A stretch of 64,000 nucleotides of DNA from Brachypterus glaber (lineage: Eukaryota > Arthropoda > Insecta > Coleoptera > Kateretidae). The notes beneath the pieces are model-generated. The model saw only the letters and a program-made list of their open reading frames with translations, made no database searches and was not told where the DNA came from. The number at the start of each line of letters is the position of its first letter. Position 1 is the first letter of the stretch. The stretch lies in the NCBI GenBank assembly GCA_958510825.1, contig OY294047.1, positions 37,173,747-37,237,746 of the forward strand. The letters run 5' to 3'. Below, in pieces: positions 20,870 through 31,394 of the stretch. The translations under genes were made by a program, and so were the position numbers.

Positions 20870-22289
20870 ACACTGGTCAACGAAAAAAAAAATTTTTCTT
20901 TTCAAGAACTAAACCTATTATGCCTTAAGTACATAATTTTGTGTGCTAAAACCGAATTTTCAAGTTAAAAAACTTTCTACTGAGTAGATTTCGAATAAAT
21001 CCCGATTTTTATTAGAGATAGGTTATACGAGCCCAAAAAAGTAAACTTTTTCTGATTCATCACAAATCATTGGATATGATGGGGGATTACGTAATTGCCA
21101 TTTCTTTGAAAATCAGTTACGATTTCATGGGACACCAAGCAAAATAGTGGGAGCTCCTTGATTTTAATTATACAGTGCGGTCCAAAAGTCACCCCCCCCT
21201 CTTAACTTTTGAACCAGTTGAGATATCGATTTCAAATTTAGAACTCTTAAATAAGACAACTTAAACTATCTTTAAGCATATATTTGATACTTTTATCTCT
21301 TAAAATGTGAGCAGGGGGGCATTTTTTAAATGGAAAGCCTTTAAAATTCTCTATATAACCATACATTTTTAAAAATTTTAAACAGGTTTTTAAGGTTTTG
21401 ATTTTTCAGTTTTTTGTGCTAAAAAAAATAAATTTTTAAGTTTTTTTTTTGTTAATTTTTATTTATGTCAACTAAAATTAGTTTAAAAGTATAATTTACT
21501 TTTTTTCATTATGAAATTAGGCATTTTTAAAAAATTGTTTGGATTTTTTAGAGAAATTTTGACAAAAATACCCATTTTCAACCCTATTTTAAACCCAAAA
21601 AAAAAATAAAAAATATACAGTTAAATGGAGAATTTTAAGCTTTAAAATTATGTATCACACGACCCACCTTTCCATTTAAAAAAATGTCGCCCCATGCCCC
21701 CCTGCCCACATTTTAAGAGCTAAAAGTATCAAATATATGCTTAAAGATAGTTTAAGTTGTCTTATTTAAAAGTTCTAAAATTGAAGTCGATATCTAAACT
21801 CGTTCAAAAGTTAAGAGGGGGGGGGGTGACTTTTGGACGGCTCTGTATACTTTCCGTTATCGATTATAACTTGGACATTTTTTAAGACAGATTCATTAAC
21901 TTTTTATTAAGCTATAGATTTCTACAATTATATTGCAATGCTCAAAATTCAGTGTCTGAGGGGGCGGCCAGGGGCGATAACCTGGTTTTCGGGAGCCCCC
22001 ACTATTTTGCTCGGTGCCCCCTGAAATGGTAATTGATTTTCAAAAAAATAGCATTTATCTAATCCCCACAGGCTAGGCCATGATTTAAATTTGTCCTCAG
22101 ATGAATCCGAAAAAGTTTAGTTTTTTGGGCTCGTATAACTGATCTCTAATAAAAACCGGTATTTACTGGAAATCTACGGGTTAGAAAGTTTTCTAAATTA
22201 AAGGTTCGGTTTCAGCACATGAAAATAATTAAGACATGATGGGATTAGTTCTTGGAAAAGAAATATTTTTTTTTGTTGTAGAGCAGTGT
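20870..22289. mobile_element. Inverted-repeat element N, interrupted by family 2
   Basis: Left arm (ACACTGGTCAACGAAAAAAA, then TTTTCAAGAACTAA, GAGCCCAAAAAAGTAAACTT, CAAGCAAAATAGTGGGAGCT) returns inverted in the right arm (AGCCCCCACTATTTTGCTCG, AAGTTTAGTTTTTTGGGCTC, TTAGTTCTTGGAAAAG, GTAGAGCAGTGT). Each arm is about 280-300 bp. The centre holds a complete family 2 element. No ORF and no clear TSD. Confidence 0.8.
21173..21845. mobile_element. Family 2 element nested in element N
   Basis: Ends CAGTGCGGTCCAAAAGTCAC and GACTTTTGGACGGCTCTG, with TA at 21171-21172 and 21846-21847. Complete at 673 bp, so it is younger than the surrounding palindrome. Confidence 0.9.
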
Positions 22290-22443
22290 AATTGTAACTG
22301 CATTTTTTACGTTCAAATGTCCAAAAAAATTACTGAGTTTACAAAGAGGCATATTTTATCCGTATTAAAAATTTTATCTCATTAGTTCCAACAATTCTTT
22401 AAAAAAAAAAAAATTGTAATGGTTGTCCATTATTATTTTGCGA

Positions 22444-22601
22444 CGGGCTGTTTTGTCTGAGAGTTATTTTAAAACGATCTATGTTGTCTTAGCCCTCATT
22501 GGACCAGCGCTGTTTTGTCCAGGCGCTCTTTTGTACTTTTGTACGCGCTATTTTGACCAGCACTATTTTTTCACAATTTAATTAAAATCAAGCACTATTT
22601 T
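22444..22601 (+). repeat. Degenerate GCGCTnTTTTGnCC motif cluster
   Basis: Variants include GGGCTGTTTTGTCT, GCGCTGTTTTGTCC, GCGCTCTTTTGTAC, GCGCTATTTTGACC and two GCACTATTTT copies. They are spaced irregularly, mostly 16-30 bp apart. It may be a decayed minisatellite or a transposon end array. Confidence 0.5.
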
Positions 22602-23129
22602 GATATTCACTCTTCTCTCCTTTAAAGTTCTTTGTTTTCTCCTCGTTTCCCCTCTGGACGCCGATATCTCAGGAATAGATTGTGAGGATTAAAGACAATC
22701 CAGAATATCCCGTTTCTTTTGAAATACCACCTAGCGAACTGATCCGCCTTCTGTTCATTTCTTGCCGTTCGAATTAAAATTCGTATTTTACTTACTCGAT
22801 GATCCTGAAGAGATCCGGCGTGAACTATAATAAAAAATCCGAGGACATGATACTCTGAAAAGAGTTAAGGTTTTAAGAAGGAGGACAAGATTTATTTTTA
22901 AAGATTTCGAGGCGTGAAATGTTTTGTAGTTTTTGTTTTAGGATATGGATTAAAAAAAAATTGTTTTTTTTATTTTGAAAAAGATAAATAATTTTTTGTT
23001 CTTTGAATTTTTTGAAAATGAAAATGTGTTAAGCCTAATATATTTTTCCGCCTAGGGAAGCCTCTGGATAAATTCAAAAAAATAAATTAACATAAACTTA
23101 TTACCCCTATTAATACTAGTATACATGCA
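22602..23129. other. Intergenic, nothing recognised
   Basis: AT-rich sequence with a short TCTGGACGCCGATATCTCAG segment of the recurrent GATATCTC type. No gene seen. Confidence 0.4.
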
Positions 23130-23302
23130 AAAGCTCGTTGTTCTAGCTTAAAGGGAACCAGTGTTATTAATTAAAACCTTTATTTTTATTACAATTTTAA
23201 AGGGCTCATTTGCTGATCAACCTTTATAGGAACTTTTTTTGATATTTTTGGATGCAGAATCACATCTTAAATTTTGGCATGGCAGTTATTGATCACCCTG
23301 TA
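23130..23302 (+). repeat. Family P repeat
   Basis: TTTATAGGAACTTTTTTTGA, GATGCAGAATCACATC and the terminal GATCACCCTGTATG align with 47600-47695 and 58690-58800. The preceding CAAAAGCTCGTTGTT is similar to CAAAACCTCGTTGCT at 47509. Confidence 0.6.
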
Positions 23303-23677
23303 TGTATTAGATTAAGGTTGTCAATAACATTTTTCATTAAATTCAGAGCCTGCAACTAAACATTTCAAAAAAAAAAATTCTAGGCTACTTAATCCAATTT
23401 AGTAAAAATATTCAACTTTTCTCTGTACCAAAAATATATAAGTTTAAATACAGGCAGATTGAAGTTGAGCGCCTTTCACAAGTTTTGAGCGACAGACTGT
23501 CATAGAAAATGCAAAGACGAAAGAGTTTTAAGTAGTTGCCAGAAGTTCCGCGTCCCTTGGATAAATATTTTGACTGGCACAAAATTATAAAACATTGTCT
23601 CTTTTTATACTCGTCGCAACTCCACAGTTCTGGAGAAGAGTAATCAAATATTACTAATATACTTATACACGGGTAAT

Positions 23678-23975
23678 ACAGTGCCCGTGAAACACTTTGG
23701 ATCGTAGTTAAGTTGAATGCCCAAGAATGAACGAAGCAAAAGATTTGAAGGGGATAGGGGAATCTCAGCCTGTGCCCCTCATTGGCCGTGTTCAAATTAG
23801 ATGCGCAATGGTTTGTTTTGCAGACTGCAGACGCGACGATCACCGAAATGACTCCTATCCCTACTACTGCACTGGCGCTAGGATTCCCCTATCCCCTTCA
23901 AATATTTTTCTTCGTACATTCTTGGCCACTCCACTTACCTATCATTCAAAGTGGTTCGCACTTTTCACGCCCCTT
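23678..23975. mobile_element. Inverted-repeat MITE
   Basis: CCAAGAATGAACGAAGCAAA, with AAGGGGATAGGGGAATC (23721-23764), is inverted at 23881-23925. The flanking CACTTTGGATCGTAGTTAAG pairs imperfectly with sequence to 23950. The outer ends look like TACAGTGCCCGTGAAA and TTTCACGCCCCTTTGGTA. ORFs on both strands here are by-products of the palindrome. Confidence 0.7.
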
Positions 23976-24460
23976 TGGTATTAACAGCTACAAAAAATGT
24001 AAAATTAAGAGAGACTTTAACAATTAGATAAACAGTTGCAGTGGCTTACCATACATGTCCTAGAAGATGTTATTTATTAATATTTTTTTAAATAGTTGGT
24101 CCGAAAGCAAATTCTAAAATTTTTGGTTGGAATATCTCAAACATAACCAACAAAAGTCGATTGTTTTTCTTGTTTTATCTATATAACATGCGCCTTCGCC
24201 AAATTTGCAAATACTACTTTATAATACAAGGACGTTTTTAGGGCGATTACGGAGATAGCCATCCGAGCTCGGAGAACACGATTGGTAACCGTAATCACCC
24301 AGTTTTCATCATACACTATTTGTTATTCAAATGTAATATTGTAATTGTAATATTCTAATAAATAACTTTGTATTTTTGACAAAACATTTGAGGTTAGAGT
24401 TTAAATGCCATACGTTTCAATATTAATCAACAAATCAAGGTCGAAAATTTGACTTTTAGG
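23976..24460. other. Intergenic; short SINE-like piece
   Basis: GCGCCTTCGCCAAATTTGCA at 24190 matches the middle of the SINE body (inverted). A small stem (GGGCGATTACGG with CCGTAATCACCC) lies at 24241-24300. No gene seen. Confidence 0.4.
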
Positions 24461-24945
24461 ACTAGTATGGAAAGTTAAACTTTTCGAACAGATTATTTAT
24501 AAAAGAAGTGGCGGTTTTAAATAGAATCAAGTAATAGTTATTTATAATACAACTTTTCGTCCGTGTATAATACACGGAAGAAAAGTAATAATAAAAAGTA
24601 ATAATTATACAATACTTTTTATTCGATTGTTACTAATTATAATAAATTATTAAAATATATTTATTATTAAATTGCAAAAAATATTTGTTTTTACTGTCTT
24701 CTAACCTGACATATTGCTATCCAATCAAATTACTAAAAAAAAACAATTGAATCGTTTCTTTTGCGTGCGGTTTAATTTTCAAATGAGCTTAGTGTTTTGA
24801 TTAATTTCTATAAATATTATATATATTGAAGTTGATTTTACAATTGAAATTTTGTGTTTGTAATTTATTTTAGGATTAATCCAAATAACCGGTTAGCTAT
24901 ATGTTATGAGGTTATGTTGTAGCAGTGGATTCACCCTGTATATAT
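24461..24945 (+). repeat. Family K repeat
   Basis: TTTTTATTCGATTGTTACTA, CTATCCAATCAAAT and GAGCTTAGTGTTTTGATTAA line up with 31905-32300 in the same order. It begins with ACTAGTATGGAAAGTTAAAC, the hairpin-type edge, and ends near TTCACCCTGTATAT. No ORF. Confidence 0.7.
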
Positions 24946-25432
24946 TGAGTATTTATATTTTATTCTTATTTTACGAACGTGACAAAGTATTGTTTTTAAT
25001 GGGCGGTTTGTTTTACCAGTTGCTAATATTATTAGGTTTTGGATAGCTTACATTTTGTGTAATTGAGGCGGGATACCTCAAGCAACGACTTACTTTAGTC
25101 CCTGATATTCAATCAGACTAACATACCTATAGAAGGGATACGTTGAGCTTATATTCGTATATAAATAACGCATTATAACACCGGGAAAATACTGTGGAAT
25201 CCAAAACAGATTTTTTAAATTTGTACCGAAGAGAATTCTATAATGCATGAAGCAATTTATAACTTCAAACTTATTGAGTTTAAACTTCCCTCTTTGCAAA
25301 CAAATTTAAAGTTTAAGAATCTATAACGGTGCTTACCTAGTTTATTAATTATATTTTTACCTAAACCAATACATCCACTATTATAATAGTTAATGTTTAC
25401 AAAAAAAATAAAAAAAAATAGATAGATAGATA
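24946..25432. other. Intergenic, GATA run at the end
   Basis: Two overlapping minus-strand ORFs (25090-25299, 25257-25457) have no recognisable domain. A GATA tetranucleotide run occupies about 25420-25433. Confidence 0.4.
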
Positions 25433-26645
25433 GGGTAGGATTACCGGTTTTAACCACTGCACCGGTTTTAGCCAGTCAGAGTATTAGATCAAAATTATCG
25501 TTTAAATCCGATTTGAATAATAAAAGTTGGGACAACAAATATGTTAAATAAGTTTTAACTGTAGCGAAACGAATAGAGCGCCTATTTAAAATTTTGATTT
25601 TGAAAAAATGTAATTTCTTATGACTTTTCTTATGAAACCGCCAGAAAAATAATTTTAAATATCTAATTCAGGTAAAATTAAATTCGTAAAACATTTATAT
25701 CAAGTTAAAGGTAAGTCATTAAACAGTTACTTTATTAATATTTTAATACATATTTTGCAGAATTTATTCTTAAATTTGCATGGCGATAACTGGGACACTA
25801 ATATGCTTCTCTTTCTAGCTATAGCCACAGAATTGGCTAAAACTGGAACCTAAGTAGTACCAGTTATAGCCAATGTCAAAAAATATCAATATGTCAAAAT
25901 TACTGTACAAATAATAAAGATTTTAGCGAAAACCACCTTTAAATATTAGCCAATAATACATTTAAATTAAAAAAGAAGGAGTATTATACAAAATATAGTC
26001 GAGAACGGGCCATCAAAATGACTTAAATTATTCAAGACTGAAGCTAAAAACTAAACATGTCACAATGTGAAATTGTAACATACATGTAAATTTTTTTGTA
26101 AAACTTATAGTGTCGAATATGGTATAAACTACCAGCTGGTTCAGATCCCAAAAAGACTCTAAACAAATAAATAAAAAATAAATAAAATTAATAAATATTT
26201 ATAATTATCGGATAATTATCCAAGATCTTTTCTATGTATGTAAGAAAAAATTTAATAAAAAACGAAATCATTTTAAATATTGATTAAGCAGTATATATTT
26301 TTAAAAAACTATAAATTTTAAATGTTCTAAAACTGTTACAAAAATATAAATAATTTATTTTTAACATCTTTTTAGTTTTTTTAATGGTGGCTATATCTGG
26401 TGAATTTTTATGGCTAAAACCGGTGCTTGGGTGGCTAAAACTAGAGAAGTAGTATTATTTTGTTTGTTTTTTATTTTATAACATATCAGCTGAAGTTATA
26501 TTGTTTAAACATTTATTTTATAGTAGAGATATATTGTAAGCTTCAGAAAAACCAAAACTTGCAACCTTAACATTATAATGGAACATAATAAAAAGAAATA
26601 AAAACAGAATTTTTCTTAAGGTGGCTATAACTGGGGTATCTACCC
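25433..26645. mobile_element. TA-flanked element O with scattered GGCTAAAACCGGT motifs
   Basis: TIRs GGGTAGGATTACCGGTTTTA and the inverse of GGGTAGATACCCCAGTTATA are flanked by TA (25431-25432, 26646-26647). CCGGTTTTAGCCA-type words occur in both orientations near 25444, 25462, 25824, 25860, 26388, 26412, 26431 and 26621, mostly toward the ends. Repeated subterminal words are common where a transposase binds. No transposase is present. The gene at 26795 lies 150 bp beyond its right end. Confidence 0.65.
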
Positions 26646-26762
26646 TATGAGAATAAACTGCAAAAGAATTTTTCAAAAAGAATTAAACATTGCAAAATTA
26701 CTTATAATGAGTTTTAAAAGTAATAAACTGTGTTCTCTTAATTAAAAAATACGTTTGCTATC

Positions 26763-26772
26763 TTTATTTATT
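26763..26772 (-). promoter_or_regulatory. Polyadenylation signals for the 26795 gene
   Basis: Two overlapping AATAAA hexamers on the minus strand (TTTATTTATT on plus) lie about 22-32 nt after the stop codon, a normal distance for an insect 3' end. Confidence 0.65.
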
Positions 26773-26794
26773 TACAATTTTTTTTTAACAGAAT

Positions 26795-27298
26795 TTATTT
26801 TTTAGGCGTCAATAACCCTTTAGAAGCTCGCTGCATTTTCATAGCATATTTTGCAGTTTCATAGACATCAGACCTCACAGCTTTATTAAATTGATCCAAA
26901 CATTTTTTTAATTCGTCCATAAATTCTTTCAAAATTGCCATCAATTCGTCCAAACTTTTTTCCAAAACCATAGCCGATTCTCCCACAAATTTCAGTCCCG
27001 CGTCATATAGTCGCCTTGTTTGAATTGAAGTTTCTTTACATACGATATCCATATTGCTTTTCGTAGTTTTTAAAATAAAATTCATGGTATTGCTTGTATT
27101 TTTTGTTATATTTTGGATTTCTTTAGTTCTATCGATAAATTCTTTTTCATCTAATTCGAGGGTTTTTAATTTCTCGAGAGCCTGATCTCCTGCTTCTGCC
27201 AATTCACTTACAGCTGCATTTGTTGCATCTTGAATTGAAGCTAAAGCTTCATTTTTAACTCTTTCTATTGCATCGATCGTAAGCTCAATATCAGACAT
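26795..27298 (-). CDS. Uncharacterised helix-rich 167-residue protein
   Basis: This is the only intact ORF in the window that looks like a gene. I start it at the ATG at 27296-27298 (MSDIELTIDAIERVK); the frame is open 11 codons further upstream but only from TTG. The protein is almost all predicted helix: residues 8-62 show heptad-like spacing (ALASIQDATNAAVSELAE, ALEKLKTLELDEKEFI), and 105-140 are a second amphipathic stretch. It has two Cys (87, 133), no Trp, no signal peptide and no membrane segment. It ends in basic KGLLTPKK. AATAAA signals lie just past the stop. It is intronless as read, so it could be a retrogene or a short lineage-specific gene. I do not recognise the family. Base composition is less AT-rich than its surroundings, supporting selection on the frame. 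Confidence 0.75.
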   Translation of the reverse strand: MSDIELTIDAIERVKNEALASIQDATNAAVSELAEAGDQALEKLKTLELDEKEFIDRTKEIQNITKNTSNTMNFILKTTKSNMDIVCKETSIQTRRLYDAGLKFVGESAMVLEKSLDELMAILKEFMDELKKCLDQFNKAVRSDVYETAKYAMKMQRASKGLLTPKK

Positions 27299-27365
27299 AT
27301 CAGGGCAAACAGAGAATAAAATAAACGTCAAACAGACAGTCTCATAACTACATCGGCACTTAGTG

Positions 27366-27419
27366 CTACAAGAGTGTCAATGTATTGGTCTTCCACAAGA
27401 AGTCAAAATCTTTGCCCAT
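27366..27419 (-). CDS. Possible upstream ORF of the 26795 gene
   Basis: A 17-codon ATG-to-TAG frame (MGKDFDFLWKTN...) lies 67 bp upstream of the main start on the same strand. If transcription starts above 27420, where an ATAAATA-like element sits at about 27430, this uORF would be in the leader. It may be chance. Confidence 0.25.
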   Translation of the reverse strand: MGKDFDFLWKTNTLTLL

Positions 27420-27470
27420 GTTTTTTTTCATATTTATCAACGTTTTAGACCTTTCTGAGTCGAAACAAGT

Positions 27471-27580
27471 AAAAACAATTGAGTCCGTCTGTCTGTCTGT
27501 TTGTCTGTTTGACTGTAAACTCGATAACTCCATTTATAAATAAGATATAGACAAGCGGTTTTTTTGCTATTATTTCTTAT
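27471..27580 (+). repeat. CTGT-run plus CTCGATAACTCC module
   Basis: GTCCGTCTGTCTGTCTG followed by AAACTCGATAACTCCA is the module seen at the head of family A (60-140, 7610-7680, 58200-58340). The surrounding sequence does not match family A. Confidence 0.5.
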
Positions 27581-28113
27581 CTTATTTCGAAGAGCTGATT
27601 ATATGTTGGGGGTAAGCGATTGGGGGTAAAGGGGTAAAACTCCTGTTTTCAGCGTTTTTTAGTTATAATTAAGGCAATTATTATTGTATTTTATTAATTT
27701 AGCACTTTTATATATTTTTGAAAATTTAGTTTATTTTACACATGGCTTAAGAACTTGAAATCAAAGTTTTCACTAAAATAGGGGATTAAATGTATTTTTA
27801 GGGTTGATCATATCTTTATCATATTAAATGCTTTAATTTTAACTATTTCTCCAAAAATTATGACTGGAAAAAAGATAGCATTAATTTTGTGCAAATACAT
27901 TTAAGGTTCAAAAACCGATGGGTCATTTTGACTCAGCTATTTTGAATTTTTAAGTCATCGACATTCGTCTACATCAACATAATGAAAAAAAAGCCATTCA
28001 ACACATTTTAAGAAAGATCCAAAAAAAAAAATAATTTTGGACCACCCTAATGGCGCGGATTTTATTTTAAATTTTTTCGTTATTTTATTGAATTTTTATA
28101 ATAATTATCGATA
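27581..28113. other. Intergenic, nothing recognised
   Basis: AT-rich sequence with no ORF or repeat that I can match within the window. Confidence 0.45.
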
Positions 28114-28316
28114 TATAGAAGAGAAAAGGATGCAAGTGCTTGTAAAACAAGTTTACACTACGATATTTCAAAAACGCTTTGACAAAGTGACTTGAAATTT
28201 GGTACAACGATTTTCTAAGTAGTAAGATTTTTTTTTTCCAAATTTCAAGTCTCTATGTCAAAGATTTCGTAGTGTAAAGTTGTTTTGCAAGAAACTTGCC
28301 TTTTTTCTCTACTATA
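28114..28316. mobile_element. Family C palindromic MITE, copy 1
   Basis: TATAGAAGAGAAAAGGATGC and AAGTTTACACTACGATATTT return inverted as AAATTTC...TTCGTAGTGTAAAGTTGTTT and TTTTTTCTCTACTATA. Central CGCTTTGACAAAGTGACTTG is shared with 31045-31252. No ORF. Confidence 0.75.
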
Positions 28317-28382
28317 AAAAAGGATTTCACAATAAATATAATAAATTTTTTCTATAAATTATAATCTTGGCTAATATTCGGA

Positions 28383-29755
28383 GAGCTGGTGACCATTTTT
28401 ATTTCATTATTTGCTCCCGGCTATATTTTATGTATATTCTTAAAGTACATTTAAATTAAGCTTTTTTGAAATTGCTATACTCCGGATCCGGTTCCTTTGG
28501 GTGCTAGAATCTTCAAAAGCTATGGCAATGAGCTACCAAAAAATTAATTTTTAATTTCCCGAGTCATATACATTTCATTTAATACATTTCGATTAAGCTA
28601 TTTTCATAGTTATACACAATAATTCTGGGGCCAAGGGGTGAGAACAGTCTTTAAAAAGTGCCTTTAAAATATGTGATACCTAATTTTATAAAGAAATGAG
28701 ATTTTATGAAATGACATATTGCTTAATTGAAAATTAAAGAGATTTTTTAGTGTTGACATATGTCAGATAAAGTTTTTAACGTTTTTTTTAATTCTTAGCC
28801 TAGTGAATAATTGTGTAAAACTGTGAAAATAGACTAATCTAAATGTAATAAATCTAATTTGTTTGACTCGGTAAGTTAAAAATATATTTTTCTCCACCTT
28901 TTCGAGGCTTCTAGCATCTAAAGGAACCCAATCCGGGACCTGGCGATTACAAAGTAGCTTAATTTGAATGTACTTTAAGAGCGGTCCAAAAGTCACCCCC
29001 TCCCCTCTTAACTTTTGAACGAGTTTAGATATCGACTTCAAATTTATAACTCTTAAATAAGACAACTTAAACTATCTTTAAGCATATATTTGATACTTTT
29101 AGCTCTTAAAATGTGGGCAGGGGGGCATGGGGCTACATTTTTTAAATGGAAAGGTGGGTCGTGTAATACATCATTTTAAAGCTTATAAAATTCTCCATTT
29201 AACTGTAAATTTTTTATTTTTTTTTAAACATTTATTTTTTGGGTTTAAAATAGGGTTGAAAATAGGTATTTTTGTCAAAATTTCTCTAAAAAATCCAAAC
29301 AATTTTTTAAAAATGCCTAATTTTATAATGAAAAAAAGTAAATTATACTTTTAAACTAATTTTAGTTGACATAAATAAAAATTAACAAAAAAAAAACTTA
29401 AAAATTTATTTTTTTAGCGCAAAAAACTGAAAAATCAAAACCTTAAAAAACATGTTTAAAATTTTTAAAAACCTATGGTTATATAGAGAATTTTAAAGGC
29501 TTTAAAATGATGTATCACACGACCTCCCTTTCCATTTAAAAAAATTTCCCCCCATGCCCCCCAGCTCACATTTTAAGAGATAAAAGTATCAAATATATGC
29601 TTGAAGATAGTTTAAGTTGTCTTATTTGAGAGTTCTAAAATTGAAATCGATATCAACTCGTTCAAAAGTTAAGAGGGGGGGGGGTGAATTTTGGACCGCA
29701 CTGTATATAAAATACAGCTGGGAGCAAATAATGAAATGAAAATGGTCACCAGCTC
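28383..29755. mobile_element. Inverted-repeat element D, interrupted by family 2
   Basis: Left arm 28383-28625 (GAGCTGGTGACCATTTTTAT, TTCATTATTTGCTCC, GTACATTTAAATTAAGCT, CACAATAATTC) is mirrored by 28795-28978 plus 29704-29755. The two parts of the right arm are separated by a family 2 element. Arms are about 240 bp. No ORF of note and no clear TSD. Confidence 0.8.
28979..29703. mobile_element. Family 2 element nested in the arm of element D
   Basis: GAGCGGTCCAAAAGTCACCC to GGTGAATTTTGGACCGCACTG, followed by TA. The left end lacks the expected first few bases, so the left junction is damaged. The uninterrupted left arm of element D shows the empty target (TTAAGAATATACATAAAATA). Confidence 0.88.
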
Positions 29756-30068
29756 TTAGACTATAAGCAGAAAATTACAGGGTCAAAGTTTCAGAAGTTA
29801 TTTGTCACTATTTGAATTTTTACCTTAACATTGATATATCATAAAAATATTATATTTTTAGTCCCTGCACTTCCTCCTAATTATTTAAATTATAACGCGA
29901 GTCGGTTTTATACATGTTTTTAGCTGATGTTTATTAATTATATTAAAAAGATATGAATCTGTTTATTGTTTGACCAACCCCATATTATATGTACTGCGAT
30001 ATGTCGCCGTTCTTTTGTTTTTGTTTATTGTGTTGAACACAATGGCAAACTTGGATTATAGACTTGTT
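29756..30068. other. Intergenic, nothing recognised
   Basis: Short AT-rich spacer without gene or repeat. Confidence 0.45.
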
Positions 30069-30144
30069 CTGCCTTGCTAAGCTGAAAGGTCCTATCTGTT
30101 TATGTTAAACCTATGTAGATAGGACCTTTTAGCTTAGCAGGCAG
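30069..30144. repeat. 76-bp near-perfect hairpin, pre-miRNA-sized
   Basis: CTGCCTTGCTAAGCTGAAAG with GTCCTATCTG pairs with TAGATAGGAC and CTTTTAGCTTAGCAGGCAG. This gives a stem of about 28 bp with one bulge and one or two mismatches, around a ~17-nt loop. Size and imperfect pairing resemble a microRNA precursor, but a minimal foldback transposon is equally possible. No second copy is seen in the window. Confidence 0.5.
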
Positions 30145-30189
30145 TGTTGTACCAAGACACAATTTTGCTTCACCATTTTGAAATTTTTC

Positions 30190-30775
30190 AAAATTTCGGA
30201 AAGCCTTGTACTCATGCAAAAATTTTCAATTTTTTTGCGTATTTTTGCGTTTTACGACGTTATAGATCAATTTCGAGCAAAAAAAAAAATATCAGTCGAT
30301 CGGTCTATCGGTCTGTCCGAGAAATATTACGTGCACGATAACTTAAGAACGCATTAAGCTATAGACTTAAAATTTAGCTTACAGGTATGTTACCGAAAGT
30401 TGTTGCTCGGGATTGTTTTTGTTGAACATTGGGTTTTAGCATTTTTTTTAGAAAAATTTGAAAATTGCTACATAGGGGTTTTTTTAGTTGCTGAAATTGA
30501 ATCTGATAATAAAATTTTTCTAACTTCACCCCCGAGGGGTGAGGAAGTAAGTATTTTTAAATATTTTCAATATTTTCTTCAAAATTTGTATATAGGGGTT
30601 TTTGGGGTCGACGAATATGAATCTGATAATATTTTTTTTCTAATTTCACCTCCTGAGGGGTGGGGGTAGTTTTTTTTTGTGAAAAATGGTATATTGGGGT
30701 TTTTGAGGTTGTTGAAAGTGAATCTAAAAATAAAAAACCGCCCCCTGCCCCCCATCGGGGGGTGCATGGTAGTGC
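30190..30775 (-). repeat. Family B repeat, cap plus three units, inverted
   Basis: The cap (ATAGATCAATTTCGAGC, TCGATCGGTCTATCGG, TGCACGATAACTTAAGAACG) is followed by three units with TATAGGGGTTTTTGGGGTCG-type starts and CCCCGAGGGGTGAGG, CCTGAGGGGTGGGG and CCCCATCGGGGGG palindromes. The plus-strand frames repeat YIGVFxVxExESDN. This is the best complete cap-plus-array copy in the window. Confidence 0.8.
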
Positions 30776-31044
30776 GCATAACCTAAAATTATTTTTAATT
30801 TTTCAGTGTGTTTCATTTTTGACTGACAACACCTTAATTTGTTTTTTTTTTAATGAAATGTTGTATTTTTTATCAGATTTTTAAATAGAACATCAAATGA
30901 TAAAAAAAAATTTATAACATAGTCATGGTCTAAATTTTATAACTTTTTATTTTAGTATTTTAGTAAAATATGATGTTTTCAGGCATATACTCACTTAAAC
31001 TAAATGAGTTCTTGGACTTTTTCACACTAGTGGGACACCCTGTA

Positions 31045-31252
31045 TATAGTTCGTGTAAAGATGCGTTTGTAAAACAACTTTACACTACAATATTTTAAGA
31101 ACGCTTTGACATAGAGACTTTAAATTTGAAACAATTTTTCTACTACTTAGAAAATCTTTGTTCCAAATTTCAAGTCTCCGGGTCAAAGCATTTTTTAAAT
31201 ATGGTGGTGTAAAGTTGTTTCGCAAGCGACTTGGATCTTTACACGAACTATA
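31045..31252. mobile_element. Family C palindromic MITE, copy 2
   Basis: TATAGTTCGTGTAAAGAT and ATCTTTACACGAACTATA are perfect ends. Inner arms ACAACTTTACACTACAATAT and GTGGTGTAAAGTTGTTTC match copy 1. It abuts a sequence ending GGGACACCCTGTATA, another repeat end. Confidence 0.8.
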
Positions 31253-31394
31253 ACAATATGTAGTTGTAAATAACTATATATTTTTATCCGTGCATGTATA
31301 AAAAAATGTTAAAAATTTATTGAGTATTGTACCATATCTAATTTCTCCTAGTCCCAATGTTTGTCCATCCGTCAGACGATGGTTTCCAATAATT

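Noticed and set aside
23412..23843. 143-codon minus-strand ORF and overlapping plus-strand ORFs
   Set aside because: They cross the palindromic MITE at 23678-23975, whose arms give mirror ORFs on both strands. No domain.
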